Assembly (NCBI RefSeq): GCF_013184985.2
Contig: NZ_CP063418.1
Span: 2,294,001-2,358,000, forward strand
Reading direction: 5' to 3'
Source of the DNA: Actinomyces faecalis
GTDB lineage: Bacteria > Actinomycetota > Actinomycetes > Actinomycetales > Actinomycetaceae
DNA: 64,000 nucleotides
The position numbers and the translations under genes were made by a program. Positions 29,171 to 37,724 of this stretch are shown one piece after another. How positions within the stretch are numbered: the stretch's first letter is position 1; each line of letters begins with the position of its first letter. Under the pieces are notes generated by a model that searched no databases, had not been told where the DNA came from, and was given only the letters and a program-made list of their open reading frames with translations.

Positions 29171-30715
29171 CTACGCCCCTGCCGGGCGACGACGCCTGCT
29201 ACCGGTGCCCCCGCGCCCGGCCTTGGTGGACGCGCTCCGGCTACGGCCACCCGCAGAGCCCGCGCCCTGACGTCCCGACGTACCGGCGGAGGCCGGCCGA
29301 CCGGCTGAGCCGCCTGACGACTGCCGGCCAGCACCCCGGCCGCCGCCGCGCCCGGCAGCCTTCCGGCTCCCAGCACCTGGCTTGCGCCCACCGGCACGGC
29401 TGGCTGCCTGGACGCCGCCCTTGATGGCTACGCCCTCGGGCATGTCCTCGACCGTGACCTTCGGGGCGACCTCGCCAACCAGCGCGGCAACCACCTCGTC
29501 ATCAGGACGCACGCGCTCGATGTCCGCCTTGATCTTGGCCTTCTTGAGCAGCACCTGGACGTCGTGCCTCTGTTCGGGCAGCACGAGGGTAACGACCGTG
29601 CCGGCCGCACCAGCACGCGCGGTGCGGCCGGAGCGGTGCAGGTAGGCCTTGTGCTCGGCGGGCGGGTCCACGTGCACCACGAGCTCGACGCCGGAGACGT
29701 CGATACCGCGAGCGGCGATGTCCGTGGCCACCATCACGTGGGCCTGCCCCGAGGAGAAAGCACCCATAGCCCGTTCGCGCGCGTTCTGGCTCATGTTGCC
29801 CTGCAGCTCGACAGCAGGAACGCCCGCCGACACCAGCTTGCGGGCCAGCCTGCGCGCCAGGTGCTTGGTGCGGGTGAACAGGATGCGCTGCCCTGTTCCC
29901 GAGGCCAGACGAAGGACGACGCCGTCCTTGGCAGTCTTGTCCGCCACCATCCACACTCGGTGGTCCATGTCCCGCACCGGAGAGCTGGCCGGGTCCACCG
30001 AGTGGTGAAGCGGGTCGTGGAGGAACTCATCCACCAGCGTGTCCACCCCGTTGTCCAGGGTGGCGGAGAAGAGCATGCGCTGACCGCGGGGCGGGGTCGC
30101 ACGCATGATGCGGCGGACGTTGGGCAGGAAGCCCAGGTCCGCCATGTGGTCGGCCTCGTCGAGGACGGTGATCGCGACGTCGTCGAGGCGGACGATCCCC
30201 TGCCCCATGAGGTCGAGCAGGCGCCCGGGACAGGCCACGACGACGTCGACTCCCGCGGCCAGGGCCTTCTCCTGAGGCTTCTGGGACACCCCGCCGAAGA
30301 CGGTGGTGACCTTCAGGTCAAGCACGCTCGCCAGGGGACGGATCGTGTCGGCGATCTGCAGGGCGAGCTCGCGTGTGGGCGCCATCACCAGGCCCAGCGG
30401 GTGGCCCGGGCGAGGTACGTCCTCGTCGGCCAGGCGCTGGACCAGGGGCAGGGAGAAGGCAAGGGTCTTGCCGCTGCCCGTCCGGCCGCGTCCGAGCACG
30501 TCACGCCCGCGCAGGGTGTCAGGAAGCGTCGCGGCCTGGATCGGGAAGGGTGAGGCAAAGCCTCGGGAGTCAAGGTCTGCGACCAGCTCAGGGTCTACCC
30601 CGAGGGAGGCGAAGGTGGGGCCACCCTCAGCGCTGAGCCGGGAGGAGGCGAAGGGCGCGCGAGGCGCGGAGGCGGTGGAAGGCACAAGGGTCCTGTCAGT
30701 CGGGACCGTACGCAT
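29171..30715 (-). CDS. DEAD-box RNA helicase
   Basis: ATP-dependent RNA helicases remodel RNA structure in ribosome assembly, decay or cold adaptation. From ATG 30715 the protein has about 514 residues. Motifs are the Q motif (GFASPFPIQAATLP), motif I (GRTGSGKT), Ia (APTRELALQI), II (VLDEADHM), III (SAT) and VI (HRSGRTARAG). A roughly 80-residue Gly/Arg/Ser-rich basic tail likely binds RNA. The in-frame extension to 30799 overlaps the small upstream frame and is less likely. Confidence 0.93.
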   Translation of the reverse strand: MRTVPTDRTLVPSTASAPRAPFASSRLSAEGGPTFASLGVDPELVADLDSRGFASPFPIQAATLPDTLRGRDVLGRGRTGSGKTLAFSLPLVQRLADEDVPRPGHPLGLVMAPTRELALQIADTIRPLASVLDLKVTTVFGGVSQKPQEKALAAGVDVVVACPGRLLDLMGQGIVRLDDVAITVLDEADHMADLGFLPNVRRIMRATPPRGQRMLFSATLDNGVDTLVDEFLHDPLHHSVDPASSPVRDMDHRVWMVADKTAKDGVVLRLASGTGQRILFTRTKHLARRLARKLVSAGVPAVELQGNMSQNARERAMGAFSSGQAHVMVATDIAARGIDVSGVELVVHVDPPAEHKAYLHRSGRTARAGAAGTVVTLVLPEQRHDVQVLLKKAKIKADIERVRPDDEVVAALVGEVAPKVTVEDMPEGVAIKGGVQAASRAGGRKPGAGSRKAAGRGGGRGAGRQSSGGSAGRPASAGTSGRQGAGSAGGRSRSASTKAGRGGTGSRRRRPAGA

Positions 30716-30770
30716 GCCGCCCCGGCGCGAGCCAGCAACGGTCTGCGCGACGGTGCGTGGGTGCCGGCGT

Positions 30771-30977
30771 TCAGGGCTCGACGACGCACCAGCCCTCAAG
30801 GGGCCGCCCGACAGGCTCGGGAAGGCGCCGGAACCAAGGCACCAGCCAGGCCTCGGCGGGAGCCGGAGCCAGGTACCCGAGTCTGCCAGGAACGGCCGCC
30901 ATCACGAAATCGTGGGCCTCCTGCCCGCCAGACCCGTCCGACATACCCCGACCCGCCCCGATCCGCAGATCAGGCAC
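30771..30977 (-). CDS. Small hypothetical protein after the EamA gene
   Basis: A 68-codon frame starts with GTG 30977, overlapping the EamA stop by 8 bases, or at an internal ATG (MSDGSGG). The distal half (GYLAPAPAEAWLVPWFRRLP) is rich in Trp/Pro and does not look like a shadow frame. No family recognised. It could be a real coupled small protein or an untranslated gap. Confidence 0.35.
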   Translation of the reverse strand: MPDLRIGAGRGMSDGSGGQEAHDFVMAAVPGRLGYLAPAPAEAWLVPWFRRLPEPVGRPLEGWCVVEP

Positions 30978-31884
30978 CCTCGGGACGCCGACGTCGGGGC
31001 AGACGACGCCGCCCCCGGCCGGCTCCGCCGCCCGAGCCGGCCAGCGCGACGGCGACCGAGACCAGGACCAGTCCCGCCACCTCCCAGTCGTTGGGCAGCT
31101 GCCGCAGCATGACGACTCCGACGGCGAGCGAGGTCGCCGGCATAAGCGCGGACAGGAGCGAGAAGGCGGCCGAGCTCAGCCGGCCGAGGTTGACCTGGTC
31201 CAGCACGTAGGGCACCACCGTGGACATGACGGCGACGCCCAGCACCTTGAGGAAGGTCACCACGGAGGTGAAGGCGGTGCCCGCCGTCGAGGCAGCCAGC
31301 GGCAGGTAGACCAGGGAGCCTGCCACCGAGGCCACTGCCAGGGAGTCCAGCCCTGAGCCCGCCGAGGCCACCCGCCGTCCCAGCAGGATGTAGGCAGCCC
31401 AGGCCAGTCCGGCTCCGATCGCCAGCGCCACGCCGACGCGCTGGCGCGGGTCCCCCAGGTCCACACCCAGCCCGCTGATCGCCGCGACGCCGGCCAGCGC
31501 CAGCACTGCGGCCACGCGCGGGCGCCACCCCCGGCCGGTGGTCAGCGCGACGGCGACCGGTCCCAGGAACTCCAGGGAGACAGCGGTTCCGAGCGGGAGG
31601 TGGTTGATGGCGGCGTAGAAGATGACGTTCATCGTGGCCATGGCAGCCCCGAAGAGCGCGGCGACGGCCAGCGATCGACGGGTCCACGCCCGGCGCCAGG
31701 GCCGGCGCCAGACCAGGAGGACCAGGGCTCCGATCGTCACGCGCCACCAGGCCACGGTCGTGGGAGGCATGAGCGCGAACAGGGCGACGGCGAAGCCCGC
31801 CCCCACGTAGCTGGACACGCCCGAGCCGATGACGAGCAGCGGTGCCGGGAGCCGGCGCAGGTGCGCCCCCAGGCGCGGGATCAT
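30970..31884 (-). CDS. EamA-family (DMT) transporter
   Basis: From ATG 31884 (GGTGGAGAGC before it) the protein has about 304 residues and ten membrane spans in two EamA repeats, with AWWRVTIGALVLL, FYAAINHLPLGTAVSLEFLGP and AAYILLGRRVA. It resembles RhtA/YdcZ-like exporters of amino acids or metabolites; no substrate can be assigned. The upstream frame extension to 32565 is antisense to the AEC gene's frame usage and is ignored. Confidence 0.9.
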   Translation of the reverse strand: MIPRLGAHLRRLPAPLLVIGSGVSSYVGAGFAVALFALMPPTTVAWWRVTIGALVLLVWRRPWRRAWTRRSLAVAALFGAAMATMNVIFYAAINHLPLGTAVSLEFLGPVAVALTTGRGWRPRVAAVLALAGVAAISGLGVDLGDPRQRVGVALAIGAGLAWAAYILLGRRVASAGSGLDSLAVASVAGSLVYLPLAASTAGTAFTSVVTFLKVLGVAVMSTVVPYVLDQVNLGRLSSAAFSLLSALMPATSLAVGVVMLRQLPNDWEVAGLVLVSVAVALAGSGGGAGRGRRRLPRRRRPEGA

Positions 31885-31982
31885 GCTCTCCACCCACCTA
31901 TTCTCGCTCACAGCCGCTGGCTCACTGTCAGGCCCGGACGTGAGGCGGCTCCCCGGACGGGCGAGGGAGCCGAGGCCCAGGA

Positions 31983-33041
31983 TCAGCGCAGGATCGCGGC
32001 AGCCACCAGCACCACCGGCACGAAGCCGGCGGTGGTGATGAGGCAGCAGTCGCGAGCCAGCGGCTTGGCCGCCCCGTACCGCGTGGCGTACATGAAGACA
32101 TTCTGGGCGCAGGGCAGCGACGCTGTGGTGACCGGGGTCAGCAGCGCCTCCCCGCGCAGGCCGAGAGCCCAGCCCAGGGCGGCCGCCAGCAAGGGCACCA
32201 GCACGAGCTTCCACCCCACTGACACCCACAGCGCGGCTCCACGCTCGCTGACGTCGTTGAGCTCGTCGCCCGACGCCGTCTGGACCGGCGCTGTCCTGCT
32301 CTCCCCCGAGGCAGTCCCCCCGGGACCCTGGTGCGTGAGCCTGGTGACCTGCTGGACCGTCAGCCTCCGGGTCACCTTGGGCGAGGAGGCGGCCAGGCTC
32401 ATCCCCAGGGACAGCATCATGACGGTAACAGCCAGCGCCCCCAGCGAGTGGAGGCTGCTCACCACCAGCCCGCCGAGCCACCGCCTCATGTCCCATCCCG
32501 CCAGGTTGATGACGAGCCCGACCAGCACGCCGATGAGCAGGGGGTTGCGCAACGGGGCCGCCCACAGCCAGGCCCGTGAGGCACCACCCTGGTCTGCCTG
32601 GGTGCTCCAGTCCAGGATCGCGAAGGAGACCGGGGCGATGACGAGCAGCTGCAGCAGCAGGATCGGGGCGATGGCGGTGGCGTCCCCCAGCAGCACGATG
32701 AGCACCGGGATCCCGAGGTTGGCCGCGTTGACGTACCCGGCCGCGAGCGCCCCGATGGTCGCCTCGGCGACCGAGCGGCGCAGGACGAGGCGGTGTACCG
32801 CCCAGGCGCTGAGGATCCCGAGCACCTCAGCCAGCAGCCCGGCCAGGGTGTCCCGTGAGACGACGGTAGCCAGGTCGGCGCCGGCGATGGTGGTCACGAG
32901 CAGCGCCGGGGTGGCGGCGTAGAAGCACACGCGGGTAAGTACCGTGTCGCTCCCGGCCGGCACGCCCCCGGTTCGTACGAGCAGCCAGCCCACGACGATG
33001 ACGACGGCGAAGACGGCCAGCCCGGTGACGACCTCAAGCAC
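31983..33041 (-). CDS. AEC-family (auxin efflux carrier-like) transporter
   Basis: A 352-residue membrane protein with ten spans in two halves, separated by a hydrophilic loop of about 50 residues. Family marks are the AANLGIPVLIVLLGDATA and RNPLLIGVLVGLVINL segments and LPCAQNVFMYATRYG near the end. Bacterial AEC proteins move organic acids or amino acids. GTG 33041 starts inside the last codons of the preceding nuclease-like gene. Confidence 0.9.
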   Translation of the reverse strand: MLEVVTGLAVFAVVIVVGWLLVRTGGVPAGSDTVLTRVCFYAATPALLVTTIAGADLATVVSRDTLAGLLAEVLGILSAWAVHRLVLRRSVAEATIGALAAGYVNAANLGIPVLIVLLGDATAIAPILLLQLLVIAPVSFAILDWSTQADQGGASRAWLWAAPLRNPLLIGVLVGLVINLAGWDMRRWLGGLVVSSLHSLGALAVTVMMLSLGMSLAASSPKVTRRLTVQQVTRLTHQGPGGTASGESRTAPVQTASGDELNDVSERGAALWVSVGWKLVLVPLLAAALGWALGLRGEALLTPVTTASLPCAQNVFMYATRYGAAKPLARDCCLITTAGFVPVVLVAAAILR

Positions 33042-33999
33042 GCTCTCGCGTCTCCTCCAGGTCCACCCAGGTGGCAGCGTGGTCGGAGACGACCGTCTCG
33101 CGCACGCCCCAGCCCACCGCGCGCAGCACCGGGGCCTGGCTCTCGGCCAGGTCCGCCAGACCGAGCGGGGTCCCGTCAGGGCCGACCGGCCAGGGGTCGG
33201 TCAGAAAGTGGTCGATACGGTGGCTCAGCGCCCCGCTCGGGAAGGTCCGCCCCTCCCCGACCTGGCGAGCGAGTCCCGTCTCACTCAGCCGGTCGCCACG
33301 CATGTTGAGGTCACCGGCCAGCACGTGCGCACCCGGTCGCGTGCTCAGCGCCGCCCAGGCCGCAGCCAGCTGGCGGGTGGCGACGTCGCCGCGCGTGGCC
33401 AGGTGGGTACTTGAGACGGTCAGCGGCACGCGCCAGCCCGGCACCCGTAGGACGGCTGCCAGCTGGAGCCGGGCCGTGGCGGTGAAGACCTTGTAGGAGC
33501 GCGGGTCCCACCACTGCTCCCCACGCCGGGTCACGTGCGCCGGCCCGCGCCCGAGCCGCTGCACGGCCCAGGACCTCACGGGCAGACGCGTGAGCAGGGC
33601 GTTGCCGAAGCCGGCCACAGGCAGACCTGCCGCCACCCGGACGGGCCCGAGGACGTCGTCGGACGGCCTGTCCAGGCACGAGCGCAGCGGCCGGCGCCGC
33701 AGCCCCGTCACTCCACCGGCGTAGGTGGCGGCGAAGCGATGGCCAGACCATCCCAGCGCTCTGGCCAGCTCGGCGGCCTGGTCGAGCCTGCCTGAGCGCG
33801 CCTGGCCGAGGTCGACCTCCTGGAGCGCGATGACGTCCGGGCCGATCTCGCGCAGCTGGGCAGCCAGGGCTGTCAGGACCTGGCGAGCGGCTGCGGGATC
33901 GGCGATGTCGCTGCCGGCGAGTGCGGCCGTAGCAGGGTCGCCCGGTGCGCCGGGACCGGGCAGGGCGTGCTGGAGGTTGAGGGTGAGGACGCGGATCAT
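33034..33999 (-). CDS. Endonuclease/exonuclease/phosphatase-family hydrolase
   Basis: A 321-residue protein of the EEP fold. The metal and catalytic motifs are LTLNLQHA at the start, VIALQEVDLGQ near residue 60, SSTHLATRG, LAGDLNMRGD and SDHAATWVDL at the end. No signal peptide is evident. Substrate could be DNA, phospholipid or a phosphate ester. It lies between msrB (gap 9 bases) and the AEC gene (overlap 8 bases). Confidence 0.9.
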   Translation of the reverse strand: MIRVLTLNLQHALPGPGAPGDPATAALAGSDIADPAAARQVLTALAAQLREIGPDVIALQEVDLGQARSGRLDQAAELARALGWSGHRFAATYAGGVTGLRRRPLRSCLDRPSDDVLGPVRVAAGLPVAGFGNALLTRLPVRSWAVQRLGRGPAHVTRRGEQWWDPRSYKVFTATARLQLAAVLRVPGWRVPLTVSSTHLATRGDVATRQLAAAWAALSTRPGAHVLAGDLNMRGDRLSETGLARQVGEGRTFPSGALSHRIDHFLTDPWPVGPDGTPLGLADLAESQAPVLRAVGWGVRETVVSDHAATWVDLEETRERA

Positions 34000-34008
34000 G
34001 AGCCTGGC

Positions 34009-34503
34009 TCAGGCGCGCAAGGCGCCGTCGTCCTCCTGGCTGGCAGGCTCGAAGGCGAGGCTGACGGAGTTCATGCAGTAGCGCTGGCCGGTGGGCGTGT
34101 GCGGGGCGTCGTCGAAGACGTGGCCCAGGTGGCTGCCGCAGGACGCGCAACGTACCTCGGTGCGCACCATGCCGTGGGAGGTGTCCGTGGACAGGGTGAC
34201 GGCGCTGGAGTCGCGCGGGTCGTAGAAGGAGGGCCAGCCGCAGCCGGACTCGAACTTGGTGGTCGAGCGGAACAGCTCTGCCCCGCAGCCACGACAGTGG
34301 TAGACGCCCTCGCGGTCCTCGTCCAGCAGCGCGCCGGTGAAGGGGCGCTCCGTGCCGGCCTCGCGCAGCACGTGGTACTCCATCGGGCTCAGGGCGGCAC
34401 GCCACTGGGCGTCGGTGCGCGCGGCGGCGGTGGGATCAAGGAGGGGCGCAGGAGCGGTCGGACCTGCCTGCGTGGACGGCTTGAGGGGCTGTGCTTCAGT
34501 CAC
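34009..34503 (-). CDS. msrB: Peptide-methionine (R)-S-oxide reductase
   Basis: MsrB repairs methionine-R-sulfoxide in proteins. The 164-residue protein has both zinc pairs (CRGCG and CASCG), the GCGWPSF substrate loop and the catalytic [11 protein letters not shown]. The GTG start at 34503 fits the family length; an ATG 57 bases upstream is possible and neither has a good ribosome site. Confidence 0.95.
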   Translation of the reverse strand: MTEAQPLKPSTQAGPTAPAPLLDPTAAARTDAQWRAALSPMEYHVLREAGTERPFTGALLDEDREGVYHCRGCGAELFRSTTKFESGCGWPSFYDPRDSSAVTLSTDTSHGMVRTEVRCASCGSHLGHVFDDAPHTPTGQRYCMNSVSLAFEPASQEDDGALRA

Positions 34504-34653
34504 GGGCACTATCGTGCGCACGCACCGGCTCCTCGCGCGACCCTCGTTCACGCTGCGCAAGACGGCCTGCCGTCCGACGGCGGGGCAGGACGCCGCAGCA
34601 GGCGGCCCAGGATCCGGCGACGCCGCAGGCTGGGAACGCCTTGGCCGGCCCGT

Positions 34654-36330
34654 TCAGCGGCGCGGTGTCTTCTTGGTCTCGTCCGGGTCCTGCCCCGCTG
34701 CCAGGCAGACCGCCGTCGCCTCCTCGTCTTCGGCCGGCGCACTGGCAGCGGCAGCCTCACTGCCCTGGTCCTGGGAGTCAGACGGGCTGACCTTGACCTT
34801 GCCGGTAGCGACCGCCTCCTCCACCGTCGTCGTCGGCTGCGAGCCGGAGGCCGACGCGCCCAGCGGGCTCGCGGCGAGGTAGGTCTCCTGGTCCTTGGTG
34901 GAGATGACGGCCGTGGCGTCCTGGCGCCGGGCCGGAAGGCCCTCGGAGGCCAGGTCCTCAGACGCCGCCCCGTCGCGCGCCAGGATGCGACGACGACGGA
35001 CCTTGGCCCGGCGGCTGCGGCGCAGCGGTGAGCGGCCGCGGGAGACGGCGCGGACACGGGCCGCCTCGATCGGGTCGGAGTCGACCGCCTGCATCGTGGT
35101 GGTCGCCGCCAGGGCGCCGTCATCGCCCGAGGTCTGGAGGGCGACCAGCTCCTCCGCCAGGCGTGCCACCTCCTCAGGCGCCGGGTCGTGGGCGACCTCC
35201 ACCTGCTCGACCTCCACGCGGGTGCGTGGCAGGGCGTAGGGAGCCTCGCGCTGCATCCAGCCGATGAGCTCCTCGCGCACGTAGCACTGGAGCGTCCAGA
35301 CGTCGTCCGGGTTGGCGGCGGAGACCGTGACGCGGGCGGTGACGGTCGTGGAGGAGGTCTCGGTGATGACCAGTCCGCAGGTACGCCCGTCCCACACACG
35401 CGAGGCGGCCACCACCCGGGCAAGCTCGGCACGCATCTGGGCGATCGGTACCCGCCAGTCGACCTCAAGCTTGACCACCCCAAGCATCTGGTGGCTGCGG
35501 CGTGACCAGTTGGTGAAGGGGTTCTCGGTGAAGTAGGTCGAGGGCAGGATGAGACGACGCTCGTCCCAGACCTTGACCACCACGTAGGTCAGGGTGATCT
35601 CCTCGATCTGCCCGAAGAAGCTGTTGACCTCCACGACGTCGTCCACGCGGATGGCGTCGGTGGTGGCCAGCTGGATCCCGGCGAAGACGTTGCCGAGGGT
35701 GGACTGGGCTGCGAGACCCGCGATGACGGAGACCAGGCCGGCCGAGGCGACCAGCGAGCCCATGGCGAAGCGGGCGGAGGGGAAGGTCATGACGGCCCCG
35801 ACCACGCCGCAGACGATGACGACGGCGGCCGCCACCCGGCGCAGCACCTGGGCCTGGGTGGTGACGCGGTTGGCACGTCCCTGGTCACCGGCGGCGTGGA
35901 CGGAGCCGACCACCGTGGACTCCACGGCCTTGAGCAGCTGGGTGATGAACCAGGTCCCGGACAGGATGACGGCGATGAGCAGCGCCTGCAGGAGCACCGC
36001 GCGCCACGAGGCCGTCAGGTCGGCGGAGATGATCTGGGTGGTGACGTAGGCGCCGGACAGGGCGCACACGGCGTACAGAGGCGTGCGGCTGTAGCGTGCG
36101 ATCTCGGTGTACAGGGCGCGGTGCCGGCCGAGCATCCGCAGCACGACGACCCCGATGAAGGCCAGGACGACGCCGACCAGCACGCCTGCGCCTAGGCGCA
36201 GCATGATGCTCAGGACGTCGACGGTCGCGTCAGCCACCGCACCCACCGTCTCCTCGACGGTGCTGGTCGCGCTGTCACTGGGCTCGGTCGTGGCAGCGGC
36301 GTCAGCAGAGAGGAGGAAGGTCAGCGGCAT
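34654..36330 (-). CDS. MscS-family mechanosensitive ion channel
   Basis: A 558-residue protein. The N-terminus has about four spans. The pore helix and beta domain show ASAGLVSVIAGLAAQSTLGN, which fits the MscS TM3 pattern, followed by IRVDDVVEVNSFFGQIEEI and FTNWSRR. A roughly 200-residue C-terminal tail is Ser/Glu/Arg-rich, unlike minimal MscS. It releases solutes on osmotic downshock. It has its own ATG at 36330 and precedes msrB. Confidence 0.93.
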   Translation of the reverse strand: MPLTFLLSADAAATTEPSDSATSTVEETVGAVADATVDVLSIMLRLGAGVLVGVVLAFIGVVVLRMLGRHRALYTEIARYSRTPLYAVCALSGAYVTTQIISADLTASWRAVLLQALLIAVILSGTWFITQLLKAVESTVVGSVHAAGDQGRANRVTTQAQVLRRVAAAVVIVCGVVGAVMTFPSARFAMGSLVASAGLVSVIAGLAAQSTLGNVFAGIQLATTDAIRVDDVVEVNSFFGQIEEITLTYVVVKVWDERRLILPSTYFTENPFTNWSRRSHQMLGVVKLEVDWRVPIAQMRAELARVVAASRVWDGRTCGLVITETSSTTVTARVTVSAANPDDVWTLQCYVREELIGWMQREAPYALPRTRVEVEQVEVAHDPAPEEVARLAEELVALQTSGDDGALAATTTMQAVDSDPIEAARVRAVSRGRSPLRRSRRAKVRRRRILARDGAASEDLASEGLPARRQDATAVISTKDQETYLAASPLGASASGSQPTTTVEEAVATGKVKVSPSDSQDQGSEAAAASAPAEDEEATAVCLAAGQDPDETKKTPRR

Positions 36331-36372
36331 GCCCCCAGGGTAGAGGCCCGGGCTGGACGCTGCCTGGGGACG

Positions 36373-36416
36373 CGCTGTCCCCGGCAGCCGGGCGGCCCGG
36401 TCGCCGAGGGACAGCG
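36373..36416 (-). terminator. Terminator after the DUF6457 gene
   Basis: Nine-bp perfect arms (36373-36381 and 36408-36416) enclosing a GC-rich loop with its own short stem. Confidence 0.5.
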
Positions 36417-36442
36417 GGGAGCAGGCCCGGGGGCGGGCGCTC

Positions 36443-36712
36443 TCAGCCCCAGGAGGTGGCGAGCTGACGCACCTGCGCGATGACGTCGTCGGCGTCGCGG
36501 CCGGAGGAGGCGACGGCGTAGCCGACGAGGAAGGCGGTCATCGGTGCGCCCGGACGCGAGGGGCCGTGGGCGACGGTGGAGATGAGGGCGAGCAGCTCCT
36601 TCTCGTGCGCTGCCAGCAGCCCAGGGTCGATCTGGAGCTCGGTGCTCACCGCGGCGACCCACCGGCGCATCTGCTCCATCTTCTCGGTCTCGTCAGCGTG
36701 CTCCTTAGCCAT
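36443..36712 (-). CDS. DUF6457 family small protein
   Basis: An 89-residue helical protein (MRRWVAAVSTELQID, LLALISTVAHGPSRPGAPMTAFLVGYAV) with the Pro-x-Ala-PMTAFLVGYA core I associate with DUF6457. In other actinobacteria this domain is found near or fused to molybdenum cofactor genes. That fits the neighbouring molybdopterin enzyme operon, though the role is unknown. Confidence 0.75.
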   Translation of the reverse strand: MAKEHADETEKMEQMRRWVAAVSTELQIDPGLLAAHEKELLALISTVAHGPSRPGAPMTAFLVGYAVASSGRDADDVIAQVRQLATSWG

Positions 36713-36780
36713 GGCGCCCAGGGTAGCGCCGGCGAGGCGGCACGTCGCGTCGCAGGGTCTCCACCGCTGTCGCTGCCCCT

Positions 36781-36824
36781 CGGTGTCCTCGGCCGTTCCA
36801 CCACACGCGTGGCCGAGGACACCG
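36781..36824 (-). terminator. Terminator of the TetR gene
   Basis: Perfect 14-bp arms (36781-36794 and 36811-36824) around a 16-base loop, 25 bases past the stop. Confidence 0.7.
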
Positions 36825-36848
36825 AGCCGGACGACGGGGCCGCAGCAG

Positions 36849-37505
36849 TCAGCGCTCCCCGGCCAGGCGCGCCAGCAGGCGCGCGCGACCGATCGTGGCC
36901 GTGCCGTCGTCGTCCAGCCGTACCAGCAGCCAGGGCGGGGCGAGCGAGATGAAGGTGTCGACGACCTCCTCCGGGCTCTCGTTCATGCCGGTGGCGAGCC
37001 AGGAGTCGATGATGGCCACGGTGTTGTTGACGTGCTGGGAGACGGCCATGCGCACCCACAGGGCTGAGGGTGGCTGCGCCAGGTGACGGACGAAGTCGGC
37101 CACGAAGCTCTCGGCGGCCTCACGCAGGCGCGCCCGCAGACGGGCCAGGACCACTGACCCGGGAGTGTCAAAGACCTGGGCGTAGACCTTCCCGTCGCGA
37201 CGGACCGCCGTGAGCATCTCGACGTAGACCACGCGCCAGCGCTCCAGGTAGCTCTCCGGGTGCTCGGCAAGGAGAGAGCCGAGACGGTCGAGGTAGGGGT
37301 CCAGGGTGGCGATGAGGTGGTCGGCCAGGAGGTCAGCAGGGCTCGCGGCATGGGCGTAGAAGGCCGAGCGTGAGACCTTGGCCCGGCTGGCGAGCTCGGA
37401 GACGGTGATCTGGGAGATCGGCTTGCGTTGCGCCAGCGTCAGGACAGCGTCAACCAGGGCGCGTCGGGTGCGTTGGTAGCGAGGATCGTCCTGGGAGGTG
37501 CTCAC
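36849..37505 (-). CDS. TetR/AcrR-family regulator divergent from dmsABC
   Basis: 218 residues from GTG 37505 (AGGA upstream). The N-terminal helix-turn-helix reads ALVDAVLTLAQRKPISQITVSELASRAKVSRSAFYAHAAS. The C-terminal ligand domain is helical with no known ligand motif. It is divergent from the DMSO-reductase-type operon, with a palindrome between them, so it is the likely local repressor. Control of a dms operon by a TetR protein rather than an Fnr-type protein is unusual. Confidence 0.88.
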   Translation of the reverse strand: MSTSQDDPRYQRTRRALVDAVLTLAQRKPISQITVSELASRAKVSRSAFYAHAASPADLLADHLIATLDPYLDRLGSLLAEHPESYLERWRVVYVEMLTAVRRDGKVYAQVFDTPGSVVLARLRARLREAAESFVADFVRHLAQPPSALWVRMAVSQHVNNTVAIIDSWLATGMNESPEEVVDTFISLAPPWLLVRLDDDGTATIGRARLLARLAGER

Positions 37506-37652
37506 AGCGGGAATCCTGTCCTGGAGGCCGGCCCAGGTGGCCGGAGGGGTATACGCAAGGCCGGTGTGAGCGAACACCGGACTACCTGACAAGAAGTAAG
37601 GGTACCCAAAGGTAGTGGAATCTCGCGAAAAGACGGGCACACCGCCACCCAT

Positions 37653-37674
37653 CTAAACGACACGCGTCTTTTAG
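37653..37674. promoter_or_regulatory. Palindromic operator between the TetR gene and dmsA
   Basis: A 22-bp dyad: CTAAA, GAC and CG mirrored by CG, GTC and TTTAG, with only single symmetric mismatches between the blocks. It lies 51-72 bases before the dmsA ATG and about 150 bases from the tetR start. Size and symmetry suit a TetR dimer. Confidence 0.65.
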
Positions 37675-37724
37675 CTCTACGGTGGAGTCAGTTCTCATCA
37701 CGACCAATCTCCCTGGAGAGTTCC

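Noticed and set aside
31600-32922. A 440-codon plus-strand frame across the EamA and AEC genes
   Set aside because: It spans two genuine minus-strand membrane genes and their intergenic gap; Ser/Thr/Arg-rich shadow composition.
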